This document shows, one piece after another, positions 17,705 to 26,460 of a stretch of DNA of 64,000 nucleotides. The DNA is from Vibrio splendidus. Its GTDB lineage: Bacteria > Pseudomonadota > Gammaproteobacteria > Enterobacterales > Vibrionaceae. Under the pieces are notes generated by a model. That model was not told the DNA's origin, searched no databases, and was given only the letters and a program-made list of their open reading frames with translations. Positions within the stretch are counted from its first letter, which is position 1; every line of letters starts with the position of its first letter. The stretch covers positions 298,665 to 362,664 of the forward strand of contig NZ_MCUN01000007.1 in assembly GCF_002873455.1 (NCBI RefSeq), written 5' to 3'. Position numbers and translations under genes: made by a program.

Positions 17705-18610
17705 TTGCGTTATTCATTAAAGCAACTCGCGGTATTTGATGCAGTGGCAGATTCCGGGAGTGTTAGTCAAGCAGCAGACAGATTAGCGTTGACCCAATCG
17801 GCGACAAGTATGTCTCTTGCGCAGTTGGAAAAAATGCTCGGCAGGCCTTTGTTTGAAAGGCAAGGCAAGCAAATGGCCCTTACTCATTGGGGCATGTGGC
17901 TTAGGCCTAAAGCGAAGCGTTTACTGCAAGACGCGCAGCAAATTGAGATGGGTTTTTACGAGCAGCATTTACTGAGTGGTGAGCTCAAACTCGGTGCTAG
18001 CCAAACGCCGGCAGAACACCTTGTTCCAGACCTCATCAGTATTATTGATAACGACTTTCCTGAGATGCGAATCTCGCTTGGTGTGCAAAGTACCGATGCA
18101 GTTATAGATGGTGTATTAGATTATCAATATGACTTAGGCGTTATCGAAGGTCGCTGCGACGACAACCGAGTTCACCAAGAAGTGTGGTGCACAGACCATT
18201 TAACGGTCGTTGCATCAGCCCATCACCCGTTTGCGAAGCGTGAAAGAGTAAGTCTGGCGCAGTTAGAGCAAGCAAAGTGGGTATTACGTGAACATGGTTC
18301 AGGTACTCGCAAAGTTTTCGATAGCTCTATTCATCATTTAATTGGTGATCTTGATGTTTGGCGAGAATATGAACACGTTCCTGTTTTAAGAAGTTTGGTT
18401 GCAAACGGCCCATATTTAACGTGTTTACCTTATCTCGATGTCGAGCAGTTTGTTGAATCAGGCCAACTTGTTACCTTGAACGTACCTGAGCTTGAAATGG
18501 AACGTACGCTTTCTTTTATTTGGCGTGCTGATATGGCAGAAAACCCGCTTGCTGAGTGTATTAAGCGAGAAGGTAAGCGCATGATGAAAGGCAAACCATC
18601 GGTTCTGTAG
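17705..18610 (+). CDS. LysR-family transcriptional regulator
   Basis: 301 residues. Winged helix-turn-helix at about 1-60 (LKQLAVFDAVADSGSVSQAA then LTQSATSMSLAQLEKMLGRPLFER), followed by a two-lobed effector domain. The N-terminus resembles the CysB/YeiE branch. Start is TTG at 17705 with AAGGA six bases upstream; the nearby ATG (17699) is in a different frame. Transcribed away from focA-CBS with a palindrome between, so control of formate/nitrite transport is the best guess. DUF1097 lies downstream but 200 bases away. Confidence 0.9.
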   Translation: MRYSLKQLAVFDAVADSGSVSQAADRLALTQSATSMSLAQLEKMLGRPLFERQGKQMALTHWGMWLRPKAKRLLQDAQQIEMGFYEQHLLSGELKLGASQTPAEHLVPDLISIIDNDFPEMRISLGVQSTDAVIDGVLDYQYDLGVIEGRCDDNRVHQEVWCTDHLTVVASAHHPFAKRERVSLAQLEQAKWVLREHGSGTRKVFDSSIHHLIGDLDVWREYEHVPVLRSLVANGPYLTCLPYLDVEQFVESGQLVTLNVPELEMERTLSFIWRADMAENPLAECIKREGKRMMKGKPSVL

Positions 18611-18814
18611 TGATAAATTGATAAAATACCGATAACCAATTATGTTGAATAAGCGATTCCGGTCTCTATATGGTGATAAATGCATGTTCGCATACATTAT
18701 TAATGTGATCGAGATCGGCTAAAAAAGGGTATTCTTCCCATAGTATGCTTACTTGATTTTAAGTGAGGCTAAATCCGGTTGCGATGATTTACGTAATTAG
18801 GCTTTAGAAATAGT

Positions 18815-19309
18815 ATGAGTACATTAGTCGCGATTTCATTAACAACAGGTATTTTGTCAGGTCTATGGGGATGGATTGCTATCTCTTTCGGCTTATTGTC
18901 ATGGGCAGGTTTTTTGGGTTGCACCAGTTATTTTGCTTCGCCAACAGGCGGTGTTAAAGGACTTGCCAGTAGCTTATTGACCAACATGACAGGCGTATTC
19001 TGGGCAATGGTGATTATCGAAAGCTCAACCTTCGCAGGGTTAGAGATATTAGGCTATGTGATTACTGCTATTGTGGCTTTCTTTATGTGTATTCAAGCGA
19101 AACAAGCGTGGTTGGGTTATATCCCAGGAACCTTCATTGGTTGTTGCGCGACGTTTGCTGCAGGTGGCGATTGGCAACTTGTAGTGCCATCTTTACTGCT
19201 TGGTGGTGTATTTGGATACTTGATGAAAGCAACGGGTCTATGGCTTCACGAGAAATCGAACCAATCTTCGGAAGCGGTTGAGCAACACGCTAAGCAAGTG
19301 AAAGCTTAA
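18815..19309 (+). CDS. DUF1097 membrane protein (YcdZ-like)
   Basis: 164 residues, almost entirely hydrophobic, with about five membrane segments (for example 4-26, 27-45, 60-80, 85-103, 125-145) and a short polar tail (SNQSSEAVEQHAKQ). The pattern matches DUF1097/YcdZ inner-membrane proteins of unknown function. ATG 18815; separate from the LysR gene by 204 bases. Terminator at 19440. Confidence 0.8.
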   Translation: MSTLVAISLTTGILSGLWGWIAISFGLLSWAGFLGCTSYFASPTGGVKGLASSLLTNMTGVFWAMVIIESSTFAGLEILGYVITAIVAFFMCIQAKQAWLGYIPGTFIGCCATFAAGGDWQLVVPSLLLGGVFGYLMKATGLWLHEKSNQSSEAVEQHAKQVKA

Positions 19310-19439
19310 TAGATCAGTGATGGTTTAATCAGTTAGCTACGGTTTAGAAGGTCAGAAACGGCTTGATAAGCCAGCAAATGCTTAGTCAATGTGAACTCTT
19401 GCAAGATAACCCCCAATTAATTTGTATATCGATTTATAC

Positions 19440-19466
19440 AGGCACACCATTTGGTGTGCCTTTTTT
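19440..19466 (+). terminator. terminator after the DUF1097 gene
   Basis: AGGCACACCA/TGGTGTGCCT arms with minimal loop, then TTTTT. Lies about 130 bases after the stop codon. Confidence 0.85.
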
Positions 19467-19569
19467 GGTTTTTGGTTAAGGTAAAAAATTAAAGATCTCA
19501 TCAGCAGGACAGTTGATAGCATCTATAAAAAATTACTAAGTAACTAAATCAAGAGGCTAAGTTAAGAAA

Positions 19570-21378
19570 TTAGGTGTTCCCGTTTGCCATGGTTATTACG
19601 CGTTTCAAGGTCCATCTCAGTAATAATGGAATACAATCTTGTCCTTGGTTCTCACAATGAGACACTATCGCTAAAGCCAGATCTGGCTTTGCGTGTTTCT
19701 TGAGCACTTTAGCTACGACTTTTTTCGCTGGGATAGGGTGATCGTAAGGAATCTTGACCATGTCTCGGAAGAAACTCTCAAACCCGTTCATATATAAGTA
19801 GTGCTCGATGTCTCTGTCAGGAAGTTCTGTGAGGCGATGTCGCTCTTGATCGTTTCCTAGTTTAGATAGCACTGTTGCCGCATATTTTTTTCCTGCTGCA
19901 TCACCATCTGTGACTACATGCCAATCAATTCCAAATTCTTGTGCGACTTTGATCAGTGCCTTTAGTCCAGATTGAGCGAACTCGATAATTTGCACACCTT
20001 CTGCTGCAAGGTTATACCCACATTGGTTGGCTAACTCATTAAATAACCATACTTCTGTTTCACCTTCTACTAATAACCAACAGCGAGCATACAGAGCACC
20101 AGAACGATGGAATCTAATGTGAAAACCAATTCGTCTCAATTCGTCTTTACTGAAGTGGTTCATATTGAGTTGGTTTGCGATGGTTTTATCGGAGTGGCGA
20201 ACCAAACGACGAATTGATTGCAACGGTACTGCAGCGAGGAGATCGCCACTGTTGGTGGTGAGAATTTTCTGCATTGGCAATTTCTGCATCAAACTCCAAG
20301 CTCTTGCCAAATGAGTCGGGTGCAATCGGCCTTCTGGATCTTCAAGGATCAAAAGAGGGCGCGCGCACCGTCTTAATTCGTTCGGGCCTTTAGCTTGTAG
20401 GTAGGCGTTAAGTAGCCCCATGAACAATAAGCGAGTTTGTTTATTTTTGGTTTCTTCGACAAGCTGATGAATGCTCTTGTCGTTTGCACCTGCAGAGTAA
20501 AGTAAACCATCACGTGGTTTTCTTGGATTGTTACGAGAAGCGCTTTTAAATGAAAAGTAATGTTCTATTAAGCTTTGCATTGACTCAAGGCTGCTGCGCA
20601 TTTCACCTTTGTTTACATGACCAGGAATGGCCATCAATCGTCTACAGGTATTATCAATTCGCTTTTCTATTCGAGCCTGACGTCCATTGCCATTGCCATT
20701 GCCATTGCCATTGCTATTGCCGTTGCTGCCGTGTCCATTCGCGCCATGGCCATTGGTCGTGTGATTATGTCCGTTCCCATTTCCGTTACTTGAATTGCCG
20801 TTACCATTCCCGTTTGCATTATTAGTGTGACCATTGGTAGGGAGATGAGCATTGTGGTTGAGCGAATTTCCGTTAATTGGGCGTTCGAAGTGTCTTGCAT
20901 CTCGCAAGCGGATTACTGGATGCAAGGTCATTAACTCTTGAGCGAGTTTTTCTGAGTGGTGCAGTTTAAGCGGATTACCTTCTATATCTAAGAAAGCATA
21001 ATGTGTGGTGGTTTCATATTGTTCTAACGTCGCGCTGATTCGGTAGTAGATACGGAAGACACCAAACTCGTCTTGAACCCAGACTGGTTTGAGTTTGCGA
21101 TAACGACCTGCGTTAAGTTCGCTCTTGTCATTGGCTTTTAATGCGAGAACAATTTGAAGATGTTGAGACTGTGGATGTGAAACCGAATAATCGACATGAA
21201 AATCAGTCATTTCGAAGTGATAAGGAACGCCGTCAGAGGGAAGAACGACGGAAAGGGCATCTAATAATGAAGATTTACCCCAAGTATTTTCACCAATAAG
21301 CGTGGTTAACTCATCAAACGCGAGTGACATGCGTTTGATACCTCGAAAGCCAGAAATCTCGATTCTTTCTAGTTGCAT
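19570..21378 (-). CDS. ybjD: OLD-family ATP-dependent nuclease (YbjD-like) with Asn-Gly repeat
   Basis: 602 residues against about 550 for E. coli YbjD. ABC-type ATPase: Walker A GENTWGKS (29-36) and Walker B LLILEDPEG (344-352). Toprim nuclease part: Glu440 in LVEGETEVW and Asp493/Asp495 in TDGDAAG, the metal ligands of OLD proteins. An insert of about 65 residues (171-235) made almost wholly of Asn, Gly, His and Ser splits the ATPase; it explains the extra length. The gene is alone, not next to a Gabija-type UvrD helicase, so a phage-defence role is not shown. DNA-repair-type function is inferred from the family. Confidence 0.88.
   Translation of the reverse strand: MQLERIEISGFRGIKRMSLAFDELTTLIGENTWGKSSLLDALSVVLPSDGVPYHFEMTDFHVDYSVSHPQSQHLQIVLALKANDKSELNAGRYRKLKPVWVQDEFGVFRIYYRISATLEQYETTTHYAFLDIEGNPLKLHHSEKLAQELMTLHPVIRLRDARHFERPINGNSLNHNAHLPTNGHTNNANGNGNGNSSNGNGNGHNHTTNGHGANGHGSNGNSNGNGNGNGNGRQARIEKRIDNTCRRLMAIPGHVNKGEMRSSLESMQSLIEHYFSFKSASRNNPRKPRDGLLYSAGANDKSIHQLVEETKNKQTRLLFMGLLNAYLQAKGPNELRRCARPLLILEDPEGRLHPTHLARAWSLMQKLPMQKILTTNSGDLLAAVPLQSIRRLVRHSDKTIANQLNMNHFSKDELRRIGFHIRFHRSGALYARCWLLVEGETEVWLFNELANQCGYNLAAEGVQIIEFAQSGLKALIKVAQEFGIDWHVVTDGDAAGKKYAATVLSKLGNDQERHRLTELPDRDIEHYLYMNGFESFFRDMVKIPYDHPIPAKKVVAKVLKKHAKPDLALAIVSHCENQGQDCIPLLLRWTLKRVITMANGNT
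20674..20868 (-). repeat. hexanucleotide-based Asn-Gly repeat tract
   Basis: Encodes residues 171-235 of the OLD-family protein. Core is five perfect copies of CCATTG (plus strand, 20684-20713), flanked by degenerate copies over about 190 bases. Units of six bases change length without frameshift. Looks like slippage-grown low-complexity linker. Confidence 0.85.
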
Positions 21379-21616
21379 AGGCTTGCTCCTAACGGAAGGC
21401 TCTGCTAATTATTTGAAAGCTAACAGATATATTTAATCATAATCGATAATTTCTTATTCGGTATGCTTACTTGTCACAAAAATTGCTCTTTATTAACACG
21501 GTGCAAAATGAGATTTTTGATCTATATGGAGAAATTTATTGCAGTGCAGTTTCATAAAATTCACGATTCTGTCATGATTCTCGACCTAGTATGAAGGGAC
21601 CAAGAGAGAAGAAAAT

Positions 21617-23356
21617 ATGACTAAAAAGAATAAGCCGACAAAAATAGTGTTGGCACACATCAACGACACCCACTCATACTTTGAACCAACCTCATTACAG
21701 CTATCACTTCAAATGAACAACCACATCATTGAACCTTATGTCAGTGCTGGTGGCTTTGCTCGAATCTCAACTCGCTTCAAACAAATAGAACAAGATGCCC
21801 AGCGACAAAAGGTTGGAACCCTGTTTCTGCATGCTGGCGACTGCTTCCAAGGTACTTTGTACTTTTCTCTATTTAAGGGAAAAGCCAACGCCGATCTGTT
21901 GAATGCCCTTAAGATTGATGCAATGACGCTCGGCAATCACGAGTTAGACATGGGTAATGAACCTGTTGCGATTTTCGCGAAAAGAATCAAATTTCCATTG
22001 TTAGCTGGTAATTGGAATCTATCGAATGAGGATATCAATAAAACTCATACCTTAGCGGACAACAAAATTGTTAAGCCTTATCTGACTGAAACGCGAAGTG
22101 CTTCTTTTATAACGAAAGAGTTTGATGGCGAGAAGGTTGCAATATTCGGCTTAAGCATCGATAAGATGGCAGGCATTGCTAACCCAGACATTGATACACC
22201 GTTTGAAAATGCGCTCGAAACTGCAGAAGCAACCATTGAGCAGATCCATAAAACGGGCATCAACAAGATTGTGCTACTCAGTCACCTCGGTTATGAGGCT
22301 GATTTGGAGTTAGCGGCTAAAGTGTCGGGTATCGGTGTCATTGTTGGTGGTCATAGTCATCGGTTGCAAGGTGATTTCTCTGATATTGGCTTAGTCAAAG
22401 ACGATGACTACGGTGTGAAAGTTGGTGACACCTATGTTGTACAAGCTGGCTTCCACTCGATGAGTCTAGGCCACTGCGAAGTCGAGTTCGATTCAGAGGG
22501 TAAAGTTACTCAGTTTAATGGCAAAAATGAGCTGCTGTTAGGGCGTCGACTATTTATAGACGCGAAATTGAGTCAAGTAGGGCAAGACGATGCCCACGAT
22601 ATGGCGTGTGAGTTTTTGAACAACCACACCAATATTGCGGTATGTAAAAAAGATCCGGCACTACAAAGCATTCTGACGGATAAATATCAGCCGAGAGTTC
22701 GAAAGCTACAGCAACAAATTATTGCTCATGCAGATACAAAACTGCGCCACATACGTATCCCGGACGAGAAAGGTCCAAGCCAACTTGCGCCACTGGTTGC
22801 TCAGTCATTTCATTACTTAATGAACAAGAAAGGGCATCAGGTTGAATTTGCCATTCACAACGCAGGTGGTGTTAGAAACTCATTGAACAGCGGCGATGTC
22901 TCTGTTGCCGATATTGCCGGAAAGCTACTACCGTTTGCCGTACCCATTGGTGTATACGAAGTAAGAGGTGAAACGATCGCGGGTATGCTTGAAGGAGCAA
23001 TCAACAACGCATTAGATAATGGCGTTGTGGGTACCGGTTCAGGCAGCTTTCCTTATACGCATAACCTAAGGTTCTGTTACCACAAAGAGGCACCTCTAGG
23101 GCACAGAATTCATCACTTAGAAATTCACTCTGAAGCATTAGGTTGGCAGGCTGTTTCTCGTAACCGTGTTTACCGAGGTGCGTCGTCAGCCTACACCATG
23201 AAAGGAAAAGAGGGCTATAACGCAGTCCTGGATATGATGGGTGATGGCATGGTTACGACCGACTCAATGGCAGACTGTTTCATCGAGTTTCTACAAGATC
23301 ACCCAGAGTCGCTTCAACACAACGAGCCGCTGAATTGTATGGAGTGTTTTAGATAA
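21617..23356 (+). CDS. 5'-nucleotidase/UshA-family metallophosphoesterase without signal peptide
   Basis: 579 residues. N-terminal calcineurin-like phosphoesterase (about 8-290): HINDTHS (14-20), Asp75 in LHAGDCFQG, GNHELD (106-111), and VGGHSHRL. C-terminal 5'-nucleotidase substrate domain (about 350-560) with FAIHNAGGVRNSL and the aromatic nucleotide-stacking region. UshA-type enzymes are normally exported; this one starts MTKKNKPTKIVLAHINDTH with no signal sequence and no later start that would give one, so it is probably cytoplasmic. ATG 21617 after GAGAGAAG. Stand-alone gene; substrate could be nucleotides or a cyclic nucleotide. Confidence 0.87.
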   Translation: MTKKNKPTKIVLAHINDTHSYFEPTSLQLSLQMNNHIIEPYVSAGGFARISTRFKQIEQDAQRQKVGTLFLHAGDCFQGTLYFSLFKGKANADLLNALKIDAMTLGNHELDMGNEPVAIFAKRIKFPLLAGNWNLSNEDINKTHTLADNKIVKPYLTETRSASFITKEFDGEKVAIFGLSIDKMAGIANPDIDTPFENALETAEATIEQIHKTGINKIVLLSHLGYEADLELAAKVSGIGVIVGGHSHRLQGDFSDIGLVKDDDYGVKVGDTYVVQAGFHSMSLGHCEVEFDSEGKVTQFNGKNELLLGRRLFIDAKLSQVGQDDAHDMACEFLNNHTNIAVCKKDPALQSILTDKYQPRVRKLQQQIIAHADTKLRHIRIPDEKGPSQLAPLVAQSFHYLMNKKGHQVEFAIHNAGGVRNSLNSGDVSVADIAGKLLPFAVPIGVYEVRGETIAGMLEGAINNALDNGVVGTGSGSFPYTHNLRFCYHKEAPLGHRIHHLEIHSEALGWQAVSRNRVYRGASSAYTMKGKEGYNAVLDMMGDGMVTTDSMADCFIEFLQDHPESLQHNEPLNCMECFR

Positions 23357-23457
23357 TCACCGCTAATACTTGTTTTAGTACCATCAGTCTGGGTTATTTA
23401 TAAATTTGGCATTGTTTATGCTTTATATCTGCAGGTCGCCTTCTTGTGGAGATAAAC

Positions 23458-23553
23458 ATGGATAAGAAAGATTGGTTAGATACGGTAGCGGTGGTTGGTT
23501 GGGTATCGGTTTGGTCTGCGTTAGTGTACTTGGTACCCACTGCAGGTTTATAA
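23458..23553 (+). CDS. 31-residue hydrophobic peptide
   Basis: ATG at 23458 with GGAG six bases upstream. The product begins MDKKDWLDTVAVVGWVSVWS and ends VYLVPTAGL. A charged start is followed by one membrane-length hydrophobic stretch rich in Val and Trp, so a small single-span inner-membrane protein is likely. No hairpin terminator follows before 23705. Not recognised as a known family; conservation in other vibrios would settle it. Confidence 0.5.
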   Translation: MDKKDWLDTVAVVGWVSVWSALVYLVPTAGL

Positions 23554-23704
23554 CCTAACGTGCCTTGGTGTACTGTCAGACAAAACGCGTTCAAGATTCG
23601 CTCGTTATTCGTAGTATTGAATCACTGTAATAGAGGCTAATCGGTTCATTAGCATTCCCAGAATCAATGCGAATGTCATTTTGATAAGCCTATAGAAATA
23701 AATG

Positions 23705-23726
23705 AGGAGCATTTTGCTCCTTTTTT
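23705..23726 (+). terminator. terminator upstream of the terC riboswitch
   Basis: AGGAGC/GCTCCT arms with a short T-rich loop followed by a T run. It would end transcripts coming from the nucleotidase and the 31-residue ORF before the terC leader. Confidence 0.8.
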
Positions 23727-23781
23727 ATTTATTTCCGTAAATTTGTCTAGACGAAACAATGATAGAGGAATATTATCCACG

Positions 23782-23970
23782 CGTTTGGGGAGTAGTTAGC
23801 GCAAGTTTACATATCGTCATCTCGTTAGGCCAAGAGTCTATCCGGTATGTAAAGGTGAAATCCCATATTTCACTTCAACGAGACCAACGCAATCACAATC
23901 GAGATCCGTCGTGGAACTTGGTAGTTTTGTTTGCGGAAGGTCTTTGTACAGTTCTTCCGCCCGGAGGAAT
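23782..23970 (+). promoter_or_regulatory. yybP-ykoY (manganese) riboswitch, terC/alx leader
   Basis: The leader contains GGGGAGTAG (23787-23795) and TCGTCATCTCG (23814-23824), core elements of the yybP-ykoY motif, which senses Mn2+ and in E. coli also responds to alkaline pH upstream of alx. A hairpin GTGAAAT/ATTTCAC (23855-23873) follows. Immediately before the start codon GCGGAAG (23933-23939) pairs with CTTCCGC (23954-23960), next to the Shine-Dalgarno CCGGAGGA, so control is probably at translation initiation. Call rests on motif plus the TerC gene it precedes; a covariance-model search was not possible. Confidence 0.78.
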
Positions 23971-23971
23971 A

Positions 23972-24973
23972 ATGAACTCAACTCAATCTCTATTATCTAC
24001 ACATAGTGAATCCTTTTTTTCATCGCCAATCATGACGACTTATGCGGGCTTTTTCCTGCTGACAGTCATTCTCGTCTCTATTGATATCTATCAGACTCGT
24101 GGTGGTAGCGTAACCATTAAGAAAGCGGCAATTTGGAGCGTTTTCTGGTTTGTGCTCGCGTTTTTGTTTGCTGGTTCCATTTACCTTTTTTGGGACATCT
24201 ATGCGCCGAATAGTGAATACACAGCGCAAAAAGCAACCGTGTCGTTCATTACTGGTTACTTGCTAGAAAAATCCCTTAGCGTCGACAACTTGTTTGTTTT
24301 CGCAATGATCTTTGCTCAATACCAAGTTCCTGAGCATCTAAGACCTCGAGCGCTTCTTTGGGGCGTAATCGGTGCGCTGATGCTTCGTGCAATTATGATC
24401 GCATTAGGCGCGCAGTTATTGGCTGAATACCACTGGGTACTTTATGTATTTGCTGCGTTTCTAATTGGTACGGGTATTAAACTGGCTCTAGATAAAGGCG
24501 AAGAGGAGAGCGTGAATACGCTACCTGAAAAGTTACTTCGCAAAGTGATGCCGGTTACTGAAGACTTCCATGGCCCCGCGTTAATGGTTAAGCAGGGCGT
24601 TAAGTGGGCGTTCACTCCAATGATGTTGGTAACTGGTGCAATCGCGGTTATGGATGTGATGTTTGCACTGGATTCTATTCCTGCAATTTTCGCCGTTACG
24701 CGAGAACCATTTTTAGTACTGGCTGCGAATGTATTTGCATTACTTGGCCTTCGTTCTTTGTACTTTGTATTGCAAGGCATGATGGATAAGTTCATCTACT
24801 TGAAGCCTGCACTGTCATTCATCATGGTGTTTATTGGTGTGAAAATGCTACTGGTTGACAGTGAGTGGGCTATCCCAACTTATTGGTCGCTAGCGGTGCT
24901 GATTTCTACTATGACTATTGCAGTTATAGCGTCGATTTATGCGAAGAAGCCAGACATTGAACAAGTAAATTAA
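23972..24973 (+). CDS. alx: TerC/Alx-family manganese exporter
   Basis: 333 residues (E. coli Alx 321). About eight or nine membrane segments. The TerC signature ...YLLEKSLSVDNLFVFAMIF... (about 95-115) carries the acidic EK-S-DN motif, and the second half has VTGAIAVMDVMFALDSIPAIFAVTR with its mirrored acidic DxxFALDS motif. The start is ATG 23972 behind GGAGGA; the open frame runs 71 codons further upstream, but that stretch is the riboswitch leader. Likely exports Mn2+, consistent with the leader. Family certain, metal inferred. Confidence 0.88.
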   Translation: MNSTQSLLSTHSESFFSSPIMTTYAGFFLLTVILVSIDIYQTRGGSVTIKKAAIWSVFWFVLAFLFAGSIYLFWDIYAPNSEYTAQKATVSFITGYLLEKSLSVDNLFVFAMIFAQYQVPEHLRPRALLWGVIGALMLRAIMIALGAQLLAEYHWVLYVFAAFLIGTGIKLALDKGEEESVNTLPEKLLRKVMPVTEDFHGPALMVKQGVKWAFTPMMLVTGAIAVMDVMFALDSIPAIFAVTREPFLVLAANVFALLGLRSLYFVLQGMMDKFIYLKPALSFIMVFIGVKMLLVDSEWAIPTYWSLAVLISTMTIAVIASIYAKKPDIEQVN

Positions 24974-25010
24974 AACAAAAATAACTTATCGAAAACTCGA
25001 TAACGGTTAG

Positions 25011-25064
25011 GTGGCCAATGAAGATTAAAATTTATTTATGTAAATTTTTTGTGACATTGGCCAC
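25011..25064. repeat. long inverted repeat after terC
   Basis: Perfect 10-bp arms GTGGCCAATG (25011-25020) and CATTGGCCAC (25055-25064), with an inner AAAATTTA/TAAATTTT pair, so most of the 54 bases can fold into one stem. No T run follows, so it is not a standard terminator. It overlaps the start of a possible 26-residue peptide. Confidence 0.6.
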
Positions 25065-25098
25065 TGTTGTTTGTGGGTTATTTATACTAAATGCATGA
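25018..25098 (+). CDS. possible 26-residue membrane peptide
   Basis: ATG 25018 is preceded by AGGTGG. The peptide MKIKIYLCKFFVTLATVVCG plus LFILNA has a basic start and one hydrophobic helix, the layout of small membrane proteins and of type I toxin peptides. The start codon is in the left arm of a long inverted repeat, which could hide it. Equally it may be chance in AT-rich DNA. Low certainty. Confidence 0.3.
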   Translation: MKIKIYLCKFFVTLATVVCGLFILNA

Positions 25099-25285
25099 TT
25101 TAGGCGTCGTTGTGAATTTTTAGTCGCCAAGTCTGAATATGTATTTCGAGGTGTTGTTAATGGTTTGTTTTATTAGTAAAACTAATCTGAATTTCTAATT
25201 TTAGTCATTTTTTAACCTGCAAAAGATGACCTATTATTCTTGCCATCAGAACGAAACACTTAAACAAATTTATAGAGAGGCAATC

Positions 25286-25474
25286 ATGGCTCAAGCAATG
25301 CAAATGAATACTATCGCTGTTCCTAACTCTATGGATAAGAAGACCTACTCGGTTAACTTCAAAGGATTGATTGCACACATTTTCGATATTCTTTTTGTAG
25401 ACAACTCTCCACGTAGTTACTACTCAAGCGACCTATCTGGTCACATGCAACGCGATATCGGTATCAACCGTTAA
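25286..25474 (+). CDS. DUF1127-family small protein
   Basis: 62 residues from ATG 25286, with AGAGAGG at good distance; the longer in-frame reading lacks support. The C-terminus SDLSGHMQRDIGINR carries the DUF1127 hallmark (L-x-x-H-x-x-RDIG-I). Such small basic proteins are common in proteobacteria; some alpha-proteobacterial members bind RNA and affect phosphate or carbon metabolism, but the Vibrio ones are unstudied as far as I know. Strong terminator at 25515, so it is expressed as its own short transcript. Confidence 0.8.
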   Translation: MAQAMQMNTIAVPNSMDKKTYSVNFKGLIAHIFDILFVDNSPRSYYSSDLSGHMQRDIGINR

Positions 25475-25514
25475 TTTTAGCGTAAACGCATAGAATTAAA
25501 GAAATACAAATTAA

Positions 25515-25545
25515 AAAAACGCCAGCTTCTGAAGCTGGCGTTTTT
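25515..25545 (+). terminator. terminator of the DUF1127 gene
   Basis: AAAAACGCCAGC...GCTGGCGTTTTT, a long perfect stem with T run; A run makes it bidirectional in form. Confidence 0.93.
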
Positions 25546-25621
25546 GTATCTGAAAGAAAAATCTAGGCATAACGGTCTGTATTTGAGCGCCAGTAAATTC
25601 GCTTCGTACAAGGATCACGGT

Positions 25622-26362
25622 ATGTCACACGCCAAATGCAACTCACCATTGATTAAACTCTGTTTACTTGCCTTACCGATCAGTTTCTATTCCTCTGGGT
25701 CGATTGCACAAACTTGGACTAACGAAGGTCAGCCTGCTCAGGTTATTGAGCTGTTTACTTCTGAAGGTTGTTCTAGTTGTCCGCCTGCTGATGCATACCT
25801 CGGTACTTTTGCCGATCACCCTAAGCTTTGGACTGAGGTTATACCTCTTGCTTATCACGTGGACTACTGGGACTACTTAGGGTGGGGAGATAAGTTCGCC
25901 AGCAAGGCATTCAGTCAAAAGCAACGTTTATACAAAGCTTATGGGGTAACAAGTGGTGTCTATACACCGGGCTTCGTTGTCGATGGAAAAGAGTGGCGCG
26001 GTTACTTTAATTGGCTAGACAGAACGTTGCCTTCGCACCAACAACAAACTAATCCTAAATTAACAGTGAACCATAAAAGCGACACGTTCAGCGTGACTTA
26101 TGAAGGCAAAGGGGATTATGTCGCTCATATTGCTTTGCTGGCGATGAACGAAGTCACCAGCGTTAAAGCAGGCGAGAACAGAGGTAAGAAACTTGAGCAC
26201 GATTTTGTCGTGGTTTACGACGGCTATCAACGTGGTGAGTCTGAATGGCAATTCAATATCGATTTATCTCCGTTAGTCGCCACGCCAGACGCGGTGGCCG
26301 TGTGGTTAACTGAGCCTAACTCATACACTCCAGAGCAAACGGTAGCTGGGTGGTTGAATTAA
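25622..26362 (+). CDS. DUF1223 thioredoxin-like secreted protein
   Basis: 246 residues from ATG 25622 (AAGGA about seven bases upstream); the open frame upstream runs through a terminator and is rejected. Signal peptide about 1-34 (basic start, LIKLCLLALPISFYSSGSIA). The mature part begins with a thioredoxin-like strand VIELFTSEGCSSCPPADAYL, where CSSC is the CxxC motif, as in DUF1223 proteins. Probably a periplasmic thiol-disulfide protein of unknown partner. Stand-alone gene. Confidence 0.85.
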   Translation: MSHAKCNSPLIKLCLLALPISFYSSGSIAQTWTNEGQPAQVIELFTSEGCSSCPPADAYLGTFADHPKLWTEVIPLAYHVDYWDYLGWGDKFASKAFSQKQRLYKAYGVTSGVYTPGFVVDGKEWRGYFNWLDRTLPSHQQQTNPKLTVNHKSDTFSVTYEGKGDYVAHIALLAMNEVTSVKAGENRGKKLEHDFVVVYDGYQRGESEWQFNIDLSPLVATPDAVAVWLTEPNSYTPEQTVAGWLN

Positions 26363-26460
26363 ACTTGCGATAACTTGCTATCTGGATGTGCTTTAGTGGG
26401 GACTAATTGCTGAAACACGAGAGAAAGGGGCGATTTAGTTACGTAATACCGCTGAAATAC

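Noticed and set aside
19570..21378. Gabija or other phage-defence operon
   Set aside because: No UvrD-like helicase, reverse transcriptase or other defence gene adjoins the OLD-family gene.
21463..21597. short ORF (43 residues) between the OLD gene and the nucleotidase
   Set aside because: No Shine-Dalgarno and unusual composition; probably chance.
23759..23971. 71-codon extension of the TerC protein
   Set aside because: This stretch is the riboswitch-like leader and the strong GGAGGA belongs to ATG 23972.
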